Positions 44,664 through 53,819 of a stretch of DNA of 64,000 bases are shown piece after piece. The stretch is taken from NCBI GenBank assembly GCA_029008875.1, contig JAQXJP010000017.1, positions 1-64,000 of the forward strand, in the 5' to 3' direction. The DNA is from Lachnospiraceae bacterium (GTDB taxonomy: Bacteria; Bacillota; Clostridia; Lachnospirales; Lachnospiraceae). Made by a program: the position numbers and the translations under genes. How positions within the stretch are numbered: position 1 is the stretch's first letter; every line of letters begins with the position of its first letter. The notes beneath the pieces are model-generated. The model saw only the letters and a list, made by a program, of their open reading frames with translations, had not been told where the DNA came from and made no database searches.

Positions 44664-46082
44664 ATGAAAAAAGGAACAATCAGCGAAGGAATTGTGAGAG
44701 AAGTGGTGTTTCCCAACAAAGGAATCGTGGAGACGGCGGAGGGAGAACGGGTCGTTGTGAAGAATACAATCCCCGGCCAGAAGGTGTCTTTCGCGGTCAA
44801 CAAGGCGAGACATGGGAAATATGAGGCGAGATTATTGGAGATTCTGGAGTGCTCTCCGTTGGAGCAGGAGGCGGACTGCAGGCATTTCGGAGAATGTGGC
44901 GGCTGCACCTACCGCACATTGCCCTACGAGAAGCAACTAGAGCTGAAGGAATCTCAGGTGCACAAATTGATGGAGGATGCCATCGGGGATGCCTGCGACT
45001 ATGAATTTTTGCCCATCAAGCCAAGCCCACTGCAGCGGGGATATCGCAACAAGATGGAGTTCTCCTTCGGGGATGAATTCAAGGATGGGCCGCTGGCGCT
45101 TGGTATGCATAAGCGGGGCAGCTTCTATGACTTGGTGACCGTGTCGGATTGTCTGATTGTGGATGAGGATTTCCGCAAGATTTTGATGACCACGCTGGAG
45201 TACTTTATGGGGCAGAATGTCACCTACTTCCACCGCCTTCGCCATGAAGGCTATCTGCGCCATCTTTTGGTGAGAAAGGCCGCAAAGACGGGGGAGATAC
45301 TGGTGGATCTGGTCACTACCTCCACCGGGACAGCCGGGGTGCCGGATTTGACCATGGAGGAGCAGCTTCTCAGAGAGTGGAAGTATGCCCTGGTGTCCCA
45401 ATCCTATGAGGGAACCATCAAGGGAATTCTGCATACCCAGAATGACAGTGTTGCGGATGTGATTAAAAATCAGTGGACGGAGGTGCTCTACGGGGAGGAC
45501 TTTTTCTATGAGGAACTGTTGGGACTTCGGTTCAAGATATCTCCTTTTTCCTTTTTCCAGACCAACTCCCTCGGAGCGGAGGTGCTGTACACCACTGCAC
45601 GGGATTTTATCCTGGACGGGGACGAGAGCGCCTTGGGAGAGATGGAAGTGTACGATCTCTACAGCGGAACCGGTACTATCGCCCAGATGATGGCGCCTGT
45701 GTGCAAGCATGTGGTGGGCGTGGAAATCGTGGAGGAAGCGGTGGAAGCAGCCAAGGAGAATGCCGAGCAAAACGGGCTGGACAACTGCGAGTTTATTGCA
45801 GGGGATGTGCTGAAGGCGCTGGATGATATCAAGGTTAAGCCGGATTACATTATCCTAGATCCTCCCAGGGACGGAATTCATCCCAAGGCGCTGGAGAAAA
45901 TCATCGCTTATGGTGTGGAGCGGATGGTGTATATCTCCTGCAAGCCCACGTCGCTGGCCAGAGATTTGGAGGTGTTTTTGGCCAGGGGGTATGAGGTTAG
46001 GAAGATTCAGTGTGTGGATATGTTCCCTGGGACAGGGCACGTGGAAACTGTGTGTCTCCTCTCCAAGAAATGCCCAGTTTAA
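44664..46082 (+). CDS. 23S rRNA (uracil-5-)-methyltransferase, RumA/RlmCD type
   Basis: 472 aa from ATG 44664 (GGAGAG 5 bp upstream). N-terminal TRAM domain, Fe-S cysteines in 'CRHFGECGGCTY', SAM motif 'VYDLYSGTGTIAQMM', 'DPPRDGIHPKAL' and catalytic 'VYISCKPTSLARDL'. It methylates U747/U1939-type sites of 23S rRNA; Gram-positive members can do both. A weaker start at 44622 would read through repeat element A and is unlikely. Confidence 0.92.
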   Translation: MKKGTISEGIVREVVFPNKGIVETAEGERVVVKNTIPGQKVSFAVNKARHGKYEARLLEILECSPLEQEADCRHFGECGGCTYRTLPYEKQLELKESQVHKLMEDAIGDACDYEFLPIKPSPLQRGYRNKMEFSFGDEFKDGPLALGMHKRGSFYDLVTVSDCLIVDEDFRKILMTTLEYFMGQNVTYFHRLRHEGYLRHLLVRKAAKTGEILVDLVTTSTGTAGVPDLTMEEQLLREWKYALVSQSYEGTIKGILHTQNDSVADVIKNQWTEVLYGEDFFYEELLGLRFKISPFSFFQTNSLGAEVLYTTARDFILDGDESALGEMEVYDLYSGTGTIAQMMAPVCKHVVGVEIVEEAVEAAKENAEQNGLDNCEFIAGDVLKALDDIKVKPDYIILDPPRDGIHPKALEKIIAYGVERMVYISCKPTSLARDLEVFLARGYEVRKIQCVDMFPGTGHVETVCLLSKKCPV

Positions 46083-46132
46083 GAGGTTTTCAGGGCTTTT
46101 TTGAAGATTATGAATCTGTATTTTGATATGAA

Positions 46133-46375
46133 ATGATAAAAGGTCATATACAGACAAGAGCTGTGGAAAATGTAACTACGACAATTTCTGTAAACACAAT
46201 TTTTCCATATCAAACAGCACCTACTGCAGTCTTTGATAAGTCTGGCATTAATTGCAAGGAATGTGGACGAAAGGAAGAAATGCTCATTTATGAATATATT
46301 AAAGAGGATGACGACTTTGGAGAAAAAGGTAGAAGAATCATATCGAATCAGTTAGTAACTATTGAGAGCATGTAG
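46133..46375 (+). CDS. Doubtful 80-aa hypothetical protein or fragment
   Basis: No family recognised. The second half, 'SGINCKECGRKEEMLIYEYI' followed by an acidic stretch, has protein-like composition and a C-x2-C pair, while the first 30 residues look random and no ribosome site precedes the ATG. It may be the end of a broken gene. Confidence 0.25.
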   Translation: MIKGHIQTRAVENVTTTISVNTIFPYQTAPTAVFDKSGINCKECGRKEEMLIYEYIKEDDDFGEKGRRIISNQLVTIESM

Positions 46376-46429
46376 GTATATTTTGAGAGGTGATAGAGGT
46401 TGGCGGATAAAAATTGGGGAAAAGGCCTC

Positions 46430-46450
46430 AAAGTGCCAAAATGGCACTTT
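46430..46450. other. Perfect short hairpin AAAGTGCCA-AAA-TGGCACTTT
   Basis: Nine base pairs with a 3-nt loop at 46430-46438/46442-46450. No T-run after it. Could be an operator palindrome. Confidence 0.5.
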
Positions 46451-46673
46451 AGAATTATCACGAAGAACTGGTCTTAAATAAGATTAAGAAAAGCAAGCAG
46501 ATACAAGAAGAGGAAAAAGCTTCCAGGGCAAACCTGGGAGTTTTTTCCTTTAGCCACCGATTCAACTCATGGGGAACCGATGGAAAAAGAGTGATTCGCT
46601 CGTAAAGTATCTTGAAAAGCGTAATATGTAAGAGTATATTAAAAGAAAGTCTTTTTGGAAAGGATAGAATATT

Positions 46674-47510
46674 ATGTTGGAAATTATAAAGGTAATTCTG
46701 TTCGGTATTGTTGAGGGAATCACGGAGTGGCTTCCGGTCAGCAGTACAGGACATATGATCATTCTGGATGAGTTCATCAAACTGGACTGTACACCGGAGT
46801 TTCGGGAGATGTTTCTGGTCGTCATACAGCTTGGCGCGATTATGGCAGTTGTGATTTTGTTTTGGAACAAGATTTTTCCGTTTCAGTTCAAAGACAAGAC
46901 AAAACCCGTCATTGAGATGGATAAGATCATGCTGTGGCTGAAAATCGTGGTGGCATGTATTCCGGCAGCCGTTGTGGGACTGCTGTTTGACGATGTGTTC
47001 GAGGCATTATTTTACCACGCGATTCCGGTCGCGCTGGCATTGATCGTTTTCGGTGTGGCATTCATTGTGGTAGAGCGCAAGAATAAAGGCGCAAAGGCGA
47101 AGATTAAGTCACTGAATGACATTACATTCAAAACAGCACTGATCATCGGTGTTTTCCAGCTTATTGCAGCGATTTTCCCGGGGACCTCTCGTTCCGGTGC
47201 GACGATTGTAGGCGCACTTTTGATCGGGGTATCCAGAAGTGTGGCGGCAGAATTTACCTTCTTCCTTGCCATACCTGTCATGTTTGGAGCGAGCCTCTTA
47301 AAGATCGTGAAGTTCGGCTGGTCCTTTACCGCGATTGAGGCAGTCATGCTGATCCTTGGTATGGTGGTGGCGTTTGCTGTTTCCGTATTTGTCATCAAAT
47401 TTTTGATGGATTATATCAAAAAACATGATTTTCAAGCGTTCGGCTGGTATCGGATCATACTTGGCGTGGTCGTGATCGCGCTTGGTCTTTGTGGCGTGAT
47501 TACAGTATAA
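46674..47510 (+). CDS. uppP: Undecaprenyl-diphosphatase (BacA/UppP)
   Basis: 278 aa, about eight helices. 'GIVEGITEWLPVSSTGHMII' near the N-terminus and 'IFPGTSRSGATIVGALLIGV' in the second half are the two signature regions with catalytic glutamate, serine and arginine. It dephosphorylates undecaprenyl pyrophosphate, and in many species raises bacitracin resistance. That fits the BceRS-BceAB module 1 kb downstream, though they are separate transcripts. Terminator at 47529. Confidence 0.96.
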   Translation: MLEIIKVILFGIVEGITEWLPVSSTGHMIILDEFIKLDCTPEFREMFLVVIQLGAIMAVVILFWNKIFPFQFKDKTKPVIEMDKIMLWLKIVVACIPAAVVGLLFDDVFEALFYHAIPVALALIVFGVAFIVVERKNKGAKAKIKSLNDITFKTALIIGVFQLIAAIFPGTSRSGATIVGALLIGVSRSVAAEFTFFLAIPVMFGASLLKIVKFGWSFTAIEAVMLILGMVVAFAVSVFVIKFLMDYIKKHDFQAFGWYRIILGVVVIALGLCGVITV

Positions 47511-47528
47511 TGAACATATGAAAAGGCG

Positions 47529-47557
47529 AAAACCGGATGCGCTGGCATCCGGTTTTT
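47529..47557 (+). terminator. Terminator after uppP
   Basis: AAAACCGGATGC (47529-47540), loop GCTG, GCATCCGGTTTTT (47545-47557). Confidence 0.95.
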
Positions 47558-47569
47558 CTGTATATAGTG

Positions 47570-47755
47570 TTACTTGACTGTATATAAATATTTGACTAAA
47601 GAGAACGGCATAGCATTGATAAAATAGTCCACACTATATTCTGCAGTTGGTATGTTGGCTTGATGAATTGCTTCTTCTACATAAGATAGCTGTCCCATAA
47701 TGAAAAAAGTAATAGCGTTATATAAATCAATTGATACATCATCATGGAAGTAGAC
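47570..47755 (-). pseudogene. C-terminal fragment, probably of a TetR-family regulator
   Basis: The last ~60 codons on the minus strand read 'DDVSIDLYNAITFFIMGQLS' and 'SVDYFINAMPFSLVKYLY', a helical C-terminal tail of TetR type by character only. Upstream the frame runs into the antisense of the neighbouring GltD-like fragment and has no HTH domain. Confidence 0.45.
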
Positions 47756-48035
47756 AGTTGGCGGTATGCTAATGAATGGTATTCCAGCTTTTCGATTGGA
47801 AAAAGACGTTGTAGAAGCTGAAATTGATGTAATCAAGGAGATGGGCGTAACATTTAAGACAGGTGTAGAGGTTGGTAAAGATATTACCATCGAGGAATTG
47901 CGAAAAGAAGGATACAAGGCGTTCTATATCGCAATTGGTTGTCAGGGAGGACGCAAGGTTGGCGTTCCAGGAGAAGATGCAGAAGGCGTAATCACAGGCG
48001 TTGATTTCCTTAGAAAAGTAAACAGCGGTTTTTAA
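47754..48035 (+). pseudogene. Internal fragment of a GltD-like FAD/NAD(P) oxidoreductase
   Basis: About 93 codons. 'GIPAFRLEKDVVEAEIDVIK' and 'AFYIAIGCQGGRKVGVPGED' match the middle of glutamate synthase small-subunit-like oxidoreductases, which are normally 400-500 aa or longer. Both the N-terminal FeS/FAD part and the C-terminal NAD-binding part are missing, and the frame stops right after 'GVDFLRKVNSGF'. Confidence 0.85.
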
Positions 48036-48039
48036 TTCT

Positions 48040-48219
48040 TTGGCAGCTGAAAGTTATGGGAAAATTCGAGCAGATTTGGAGAAAGCAGGCACTTCAATAG
48101 GACCGTTAGATATGATGATCGCAGGTCATGCAAAGTCATTAGGTTATACTGTGGTTACAAATAACACTAAAGAGTTTGAAAGAGTAAAAGGTTTGAAACT
48201 TGAAAATTGGACTGAATAA
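48040..48219 (+). pseudogene. C-terminal fragment of a VapC-type PIN toxin
   Basis: Sixty codons: 'YGKIRADLEKAGTSIGPLDM', then 'MIAGHAKSLGYTVVTNNTKE' and 'FERVKGLKLENWTE', the end of VapC tRNA endonucleases with the conserved D of 'GPLDM' and the 'TNN' segment. The N-terminal half with the first catalytic aspartate and the VapB antitoxin are absent. It begins 5 bp after the GltD fragment ends. Confidence 0.85.
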
Positions 48220-48435
48220 GTTAAATGTAAGTGGAAAGTGCGACTTGTCGCACCTTTCTAAAATTGATATTTTATCTATGTAAAGAACCCACAAATTTCA
48301 GTCTTGTGGAGAGATTGAAAGCAATAGAAGATTGAATTTTATGCATTTAAAAAATAAATTGGTGCGAGTTGCCACATTATGATACAATTTGTATGTGAGC
48401 GTTGATCCCATACTTTTTTGCGCGAAGGAGCACGA
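48220..48435. other. 216-bp leader region of the BceRS-like operon
   Basis: It contains GTGCGACTTGTCGCAC-like palindromic sequence near 48238-48254, an AT-rich stretch and ATGATACAATTT with a possible -10 (TACAAT, 48383). No gene. Confidence 0.4.
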
Positions 48436-49110
48436 ATGTATCGATTAATGATTGTCGAGGATGACAGAGGAATTGCAGAGGCAATAAAATCCCAGGCCCA
48501 GATGTGGGGGATGGAAGTACATATCATCACGAATTTCCGCAATGTTATGGCAGAGTTTGCGGAGACGGATCCGCATATTGTACTGATGGACATTGCACTT
48601 CCTTTTTTTAACGGGTATCATTGGTGCAGTGAAATCAGGAAAGTATCGAAGGTGCCGATTATCTTCATTTCCTCTGCATCGGACAACATGAACATGATTA
48701 TGGCTATGAACATGGGCGCGGATGATTTTATCGCGAAGCCCTTTGACCAGAGTTTGCTCATGGCAAAACTGCAGGCGTTACTTCGCAGAACCTATGATTT
48801 TTCACCCTCTGTTCCGGTGCTGGAGCACAGGGGAGCGCTTCTTCATACCGGGGAGCAAAGCCTGGTTTACGGGGAGGAGAAGATTTCTCTTTCCAAGAAT
48901 GAATACCGTATTCTATTTGTGTTGATGGAAAGCAAGGGAAGAATAGTCAGTCGGGAGAAGCTGATGGAGCAGCTTTGGGAAACAGATTGCTTTGTGGATG
49001 AAAACACACTGTCCGTCAATGTGAACCGTCTTCGGAAACGCTTGGAAGCCGCAGGACTACATGATTTTATCAAGACAAAATTCGGGGTAGGGTATCTGAT
49101 TGAGGATTGA
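48436..49110 (+). CDS. BceR-like response regulator
   Basis: 224 aa from ATG 48436 (AAGGAG 5 bp upstream). Receiver domain with 'MIVEDDRG', phospho-acceptor D in 'IVLMDIALPF' and K in 'FIAKPFD', then OmpR-type winged helix ('LSVNVNRLRKRLE...FGVGYLI'). It is followed directly by an intramembrane-sensing kinase, and a TnACA-N4-TGTAA box precedes the ABC genes, so it should activate them when peptide antibiotics are present. Confidence 0.93.
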   Translation: MYRLMIVEDDRGIAEAIKSQAQMWGMEVHIITNFRNVMAEFAETDPHIVLMDIALPFFNGYHWCSEIRKVSKVPIIFISSASDNMNMIMAMNMGADDFIAKPFDQSLLMAKLQALLRRTYDFSPSVPVLEHRGALLHTGEQSLVYGEEKISLSKNEYRILFVLMESKGRIVSREKLMEQLWETDCFVDENTLSVNVNRLRKRLEAAGLHDFIKTKFGVGYLIED

Positions 49111-49120
49111 GGTGCAGCCT

Positions 49121-50110
49121 ATGAAGTTATGGCTCAAGTATATGAAGCAAAGACGAATGGTAATTTTGGCATGGCTGGTTTTCGTTTGTGTTTTTACGGT
49201 TTCCTTTGCCTTGTACCAATTGCCGATGATGGCCGTTGGTTATCCGGCCCTGTTGTGCCTTTTCCTTGGAATTCTTTTTCTTTTTTTGGATTTTCACAGG
49301 GTGAAGCAAAAGCATGAGCTGGCGATGAGGATGGAGCAATTTTCCGATTTGGTTACGGAATCCTTGCCAGCGGCAGATGGGGTGGTGGAAGAGGATTACC
49401 AGACCCTCATACGCATGCTGCAGAGTGAGCATACAAAAACGATCTCACACAATCAACAGACATACGCTGAAATGGTAGATTATTATACCATATGGGTGCA
49501 TCAGATTAAGACACCCATTGCCTCTATGAGACTTGCACTGCAAAATGAAGATACTCCTCTGTCCCGACAATTGACCAACGATTTGTTCCGAATTGAGCAG
49601 TATGTGGAAATGGTATTGACTTATCTGCGCCTCAATTCGGAAAGCACGGATTATGTGATCAAGGAGTATGATTTGGATGGGATTATCCGGCAATCTGTGA
49701 AAAAATATGCAGGAGAGTTTATCAGCAGGAAAATAAGCCTAGTCTATGAACCGATTCATCAATCGGTGCTTACGGATGAGAAATGGCTGTCCTTTGTCAT
49801 CGAACAGGTTTTGTCCAATGCGTTGAAATATACGCCCTCCGGAACCATTTCCATCACCATGAAGCCCGGGGAGGAGCTGTGCATCCGTGATACGGGAATT
49901 GGTATAGCGGCGGAAGATTTGCCCCGGATTTTTCAGCGTGGATATACGGGATACAATGGAAGGATGGACAAAAAGGCGAGCGGTATCGGGTTGTATCTTT
50001 GTAAATGTATCTGTATGAGATTAGGGCATGGGATAGAAGCGCGGTCAAAGCTTGACGAGGGAACCTGCATCAGCATTTATCTATCGAGAAAACATCTGGA
50101 AGTGGAATAG
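49121..50110 (+). CDS. BceS-like intramembrane-sensing histidine kinase
   Basis: 329 aa from ATG 49121 (GAGGTG upstream). Two membrane helices (about residues 12-31 and 38-57) leave almost no outside loop, the mark of kinases that sense through a BceAB transporter. H-box 'YYTIWVHQIKTPIASMRLAL', N-box 'VLSNALKYTPSG', G-box 'DTGIGIAAEDL' and 'KASGIGLYLCK'. Ten bp between the regulator stop and this start. Confidence 0.93.
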   Translation: MKLWLKYMKQRRMVILAWLVFVCVFTVSFALYQLPMMAVGYPALLCLFLGILFLFLDFHRVKQKHELAMRMEQFSDLVTESLPAADGVVEEDYQTLIRMLQSEHTKTISHNQQTYAEMVDYYTIWVHQIKTPIASMRLALQNEDTPLSRQLTNDLFRIEQYVEMVLTYLRLNSESTDYVIKEYDLDGIIRQSVKKYAGEFISRKISLVYEPIHQSVLTDEKWLSFVIEQVLSNALKYTPSGTISITMKPGEELCIRDTGIGIAAEDLPRIFQRGYTGYNGRMDKKASGIGLYLCKCICMRLGHGIEARSKLDEGTCISIYLSRKHLEVE

Positions 50111-50114
50111 CTTC

Positions 50115-50150
50115 TTACAGAATTGTAAGATTTGAAGGGAGATTTGTAAG
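50115..50150 (+). promoter_or_regulatory. BceR-type operator upstream of bceAB-like genes
   Basis: TTACA-GAAT-TGTAA at 50115-50128 matches TnACA-N4-TGTAA exactly; a half-site TTTGTAAG follows at 50143-50150. TATAAT at 50184-50189 is the likely -10, without a good -35, which fits activator dependence. Confidence 0.75.
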
Positions 50151-50220
50151 CCGATACTATGGCGATACGAACCTCCTTTTTCCTATAATGGAGCCAGAAA
50201 TCATGAAGGAGGTTTTTGTT

Positions 50221-50985
50221 ATGACCATATTGAATGTGCAAGGAGTGCAAAAAATATATACCGGCCGGTTTGGCGGAAATAAGGTAGAAGCACTCAAAAA
50301 TGTATCGTTCTCCGTTGAACAGGGAGAATATGTGGCCATCATGGGAGAATCCGGCTCCGGGAAGACAACACTTTTAAATATTTTGGCGGCACTGGACAAA
50401 CCTACAGCCGGCTCGGTGATACTTGATGGAAAAAATCTTTCGGATATCAAAGAATCCCGGATTGCTACATTTCGTCGGGATAATCTTGGGTTTGTGTTCC
50501 AGGAGTTTAATTTGCTGGACACCTTCACGCTGGAAGATAATATCTATTTGCCGTTGGTGTTGGCGGGAAAAAACCATGCAGAAATGCAAAAGAGACTGTT
50601 GCCCATTGCACAGAAACTGGGAATTGAGAAGCTGCGAAAAAAGTATCCTTACGAATTGTCCGGCGGACAGAAGCAAAGAGCTGCAGTTGCAAGGGCGCTG
50701 ATTACCAATCCCAAAATCATTCTTGCGGATGAACCCACGGGCGCGCTGGATTCCAAGGCTACCGATGAATTGCTTCAACTGTTTGGCCAAATCAATGAGA
50801 CCGGACAGACCATCCTGATGGTTACACATTCGGTGAAGGCTGCAAGTCATGCTTCCCGCGTGCTTTTTATCAAAGATGGCGAAGTGTTCCATCAGATTTA
50901 TCGCGGGGACAATACGAATGAGCAGTTGTATCAGATGATATCGGATACCCTGACTATACTTGCGACAGGTGGTGACGGACGATGA
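50221..50985 (+). CDS. BceA-like ABC transporter ATPase
   Basis: 254 aa from ATG 50221 (AAGGAGG 8 bp upstream). Walker A 'GESGSGKTTLLN', Q-loop 'FVFQEFNLLD', signature 'LSGGQKQRAAVAR', Walker B 'IILADEPTGALDS', H-loop 'MVTHSVK'. Length and sequence fit the BceA/peptide-7 exporter group. It overlaps the permease gene by 4 bp. Confidence 0.94.
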   Translation: MTILNVQGVQKIYTGRFGGNKVEALKNVSFSVEQGEYVAIMGESGSGKTTLLNILAALDKPTAGSVILDGKNLSDIKESRIATFRRDNLGFVFQEFNLLDTFTLEDNIYLPLVLAGKNHAEMQKRLLPIAQKLGIEKLRKKYPYELSGGQKQRAAVARALITNPKIILADEPTGALDSKATDELLQLFGQINETGQTILMVTHSVKAASHASRVLFIKDGEVFHQIYRGDNTNEQLYQMISDTLTILATGGDGR

Positions 50986-53030
50986 AGATTGATTTTTATC
51001 CAAGACTGGCATGGGACGGGATTCGAAAAAATAAACGTTTTTATCTGCCCTATATCCTGACCTGCTCGGGAATGATTATGATGTTTTACATTATCCACCA
51101 TCTTGCGGCGATGAAGGCGCTGGACGGCATGATCGGAGGCGGCACCACAAAATTGACTCTGGGGCTTGGGGTATGGGTGATTGCTGCGTTTGCACTTGTT
51201 TTTTTGACCTATACCAATTCCTTTTTGATGCGGCGCAGACAAAAGGAGTTTGGACTGTACAATATTCTGGGCATGGGAAAGAAAAACTTAAGTCTGGTAT
51301 TTGTATGGGAGAACCTGATTCTTTATGGTATATCCATGGTTCTGGGACTGGTATGCGGAATCTCATTGTCGAAAATGGCGGAGCTTGGTCTGGTACGCAT
51401 GTTGTACGGGGAGATTTCCTACGATTTCACCATTAGCTCCGAGGCTATTTGGGATACAGTGTTGATGTTTGGGGCAATTTTTGTGTTCCTTCTCATAAAA
51501 GGGTTGTTTTCCATCTGGCGATTGAGTGCCATCGCATTGATGAAGAGTGAAAACACCGGGGAAAAACCACCGCGGGCAAACTATCTTCTTGGGATTGGCG
51601 GAGGGATGATTCTTGCATTGGCATATTATATTGCGGTTTCCATTAAGAGTCCTCTTTTGGCCCTCAGTTGGTTTATGATTGCAGTGATTCTGGTAATCCT
51701 GGCGACCTATATGATTTTTGTCGCAGGCTCTGTCATGTTGTGCAGAATTTTGCAGAGAAACCCAAAATATTATTATCAAAAAGACCACTTTGTTGCGGTT
51801 TCCTCCATGATGTACCGAATGAAACGCAATGGCGCAGGGCTCGCCTCAATTTGTATATTGAGTACCATGGTGCTTGTCATGATGCTCGGGTCGGGAAGTT
51901 TATACTTCGGAGCGGAGGATAGCCTGAGAACCCGCTATCCGAGAGATATATCCGTTTCGGTGGATTTTTTATCCTACGAAGGGGATCATGTGTATTCGAA
52001 GGAAAAGGAGGAGCGCATTCTTGCGAATGTGAATCAGATTCTTGAAAAACACGAAACGATACCGCAAAATGTGGAGTGCTATCTGAGTTCGAGTATTGTG
52101 GGAATGCTTGCCCACGGGCAATTGGTTACGAATCCTAAAACCGTTGATTCCATGAGTCCCGAAATCATGGAGAATTTGGCGCAGATTTATTTTGTTCCGT
52201 TGGATGAATACAATGAGTGCATGGGAACCAATGAAACATTGGAAAAAGGGGAAGTCCTGATTCACTGTGTGCGTCGCAGTTATGAGGATCCGGAGATTCA
52301 CTTGTGGGATGGAACGGTACTTACCGTAAAAAAACAGCTGGATGAAATGATGGGAAACGGCGATGCGGCGATGGATATCATTCCTTCGGTATTTGTTGTG
52401 GTGAATGATATGGATACAATTATGGCTACCATCAATTCTGAGTTTTCTACGGAAGACCATTATTGTAGCCCGGAGCTTCACTATGGATTTGATACAGATT
52501 TAGATTCTGAAGAGGAAGTGAACCTGGCGGAGGAAATCCGCGCATGTGTGCGAGAACTGGATTACACCGGGGATGGGGGATTTTATTCCTACAGTGTAGA
52601 ATGTCGGGAGGCGGAAAGGGAAGATTTCTATTGCACCTTTGGCGGAATCTTCTATTTGGGAATTATCCTGTCTATCGTATTTCTTCTGGCAACGGTGCTG
52701 ATCATTTACTATAAGCAGGTGACAGAAGGCTATGAGGATGAGAGCCGTTTTGCCATTATGCAGAAAGTTGGAATGACGAAAAAGGATATTCGAAGAAGTA
52801 TCAATGCGCAGATGCGGATGGTATTTCTCCTTCCCATCGCGGCAGCAGTGCTGCATTTGAGTTTTGCATTTCCGATGGTGCAAAAGCTTCTTGCTTTGTT
52901 CAACCTCCACAATGTCTCCCTCATGGTTTGGACAATGGTGATTACGGTGCTAATATTCGGTATTTTCTACGGAATCATCTACAAGGTAACCTCCAATGCG
53001 TACTATTCCATCGTCAGTGGGAAACAGTAG
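50982..53030 (+). CDS. BceB-like FtsX permease
   Basis: 682 aa with ten predicted membrane helices: TM1 near 18-38, TMs 2-4 between 55 and 135, TMs 5-8 between 150 and 310, a ~220-residue outside domain, and two to three TMs at the end. A single large extracytoplasmic domain between TM7 and TM8 is the BceB hallmark. Together with the kinase it should sense and remove lipid-II-cycle antibiotics such as bacitracin-like peptides; the specific drug is unknown. Confidence 0.93.
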   Translation: MKIDFYPRLAWDGIRKNKRFYLPYILTCSGMIMMFYIIHHLAAMKALDGMIGGGTTKLTLGLGVWVIAAFALVFLTYTNSFLMRRRQKEFGLYNILGMGKKNLSLVFVWENLILYGISMVLGLVCGISLSKMAELGLVRMLYGEISYDFTISSEAIWDTVLMFGAIFVFLLIKGLFSIWRLSAIALMKSENTGEKPPRANYLLGIGGGMILALAYYIAVSIKSPLLALSWFMIAVILVILATYMIFVAGSVMLCRILQRNPKYYYQKDHFVAVSSMMYRMKRNGAGLASICILSTMVLVMMLGSGSLYFGAEDSLRTRYPRDISVSVDFLSYEGDHVYSKEKEERILANVNQILEKHETIPQNVECYLSSSIVGMLAHGQLVTNPKTVDSMSPEIMENLAQIYFVPLDEYNECMGTNETLEKGEVLIHCVRRSYEDPEIHLWDGTVLTVKKQLDEMMGNGDAAMDIIPSVFVVVNDMDTIMATINSEFSTEDHYCSPELHYGFDTDLDSEEEVNLAEEIRACVRELDYTGDGGFYSYSVECREAEREDFYCTFGGIFYLGIILSIVFLLATVLIIYYKQVTEGYEDESRFAIMQKVGMTKKDIRRSINAQMRMVFLLPIAAAVLHLSFAFPMVQKLLALFNLHNVSLMVWTMVITVLIFGIFYGIIYKVTSNAYYSIVSGKQ

Positions 53031-53184
53031 GAAGAATGAAAAATGAAATCAATACCAGTGAGATTGTTGTAATGGCGGACTGGATTGTCCCAAAAATTTG
53101 ACTTTCTGCAGTGTGGGGATGTAATTGACTTGTTACTGGCTACTAGTACAGTTAGAACGTTTCTGACGGAAGGAGAAAAGTATT

Positions 53185-53747
53185 ATGAGAAAAAATATAT
53201 ACAGATAACAGCGACAGCTTTGGCGTACGTGGCACTCGTTCTGGTAATGGTAGCATGCGGTTCAGAAAAGCCTGCACTGTCGGATACGGAGACGCCACTG
53301 GCGACAACTCAGGCGGAGCAGACAACAAACCAGGCGGAGCAAATGACAACTCAGCAGGAAGAGCAGATACTTCAGCCGGAGCAGACCGCGACGTCTGAAA
53401 CTCAGCAATGGATTGATTCTTTGTACAATGCCCTGATTCAGGATGATGCGAAGACGGTTGTCACGCTACTTGGCAATGTGGAAAATGTAAGGACGCATTG
53501 CGCATCGTATGCGTATGCGTGGAATAATAACAGGTCCGATACATGCGAAGGATTCCTGCTGACGGCGAGTGACGGAACCCAATTCGGTGTTGGACTTTTT
53601 GCCGAAAACGGCTATCAGTACATAGAGGCGTTTGTGTCTGTTTCTGATGATGAATATGGCTTCCACTGCATTTATGCGGGTGACCATTATGTAGAGATTG
53701 TTGAGGGATGGGGATACAACTATCTCAAAGGAGATGAATTTTCCTAA
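53185..53747 (+). CDS. Putative lipoprotein, apparently frameshifted at an A6 run
   Basis: ATG 53185 has a good AGGAG site (53171) but as read gives only M-R-K-N-I-Y-R-stop. If the A6 run at 53190-53195 were A7, the reading becomes 'MRKKYIQITATALAYVALVL' then 'VMVAC-GS', a perfect lipoprotein signal with lipobox LVMVAC, fused in frame to the ~160-aa open frame that follows. That frame has a T/Q/E-rich linker and a C-terminal domain ('IQDDAKTVVTLLGN', 'GFLLTASDGTQFGVGLF'). Family not recognised. Either the sequence has an error, the gene is broken, or the tract varies. Confidence 0.65.
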
Positions 53748-53757
53748 CATTTAGAAG

Positions 53758-53798
53758 GTTCTTCTATGATAAAACGAAAATCATAGGAGAATCTTTTA
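53758..53798. terminator. Hairpin terminator between the lipoprotein and MATE genes
   Basis: TCTTCTATGAT and ATCATAGGAGA pair (one G-U) around AAAACGAA, followed by ATCTTTT. Convergent genes on both sides. Confidence 0.75.
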
Positions 53799-53819
53799 TT
53801 ATGGCGAAATAAAAGAAAC

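Larger units (their letters stand above)
46083..46673. other. 591-bp low-coding region before uppP
   Basis: More AT-rich than the surroundings. It holds one short doubtful frame (46133-46375), the 9-bp hairpin at 46430, remnants of open reading in more than one frame after 46400 (for example 'DKNWGKGLKVPKWHFRIITKNWS'), and the A/T-rich promoter region of uppP. It looks like decayed coding sequence. Confidence 0.5.
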
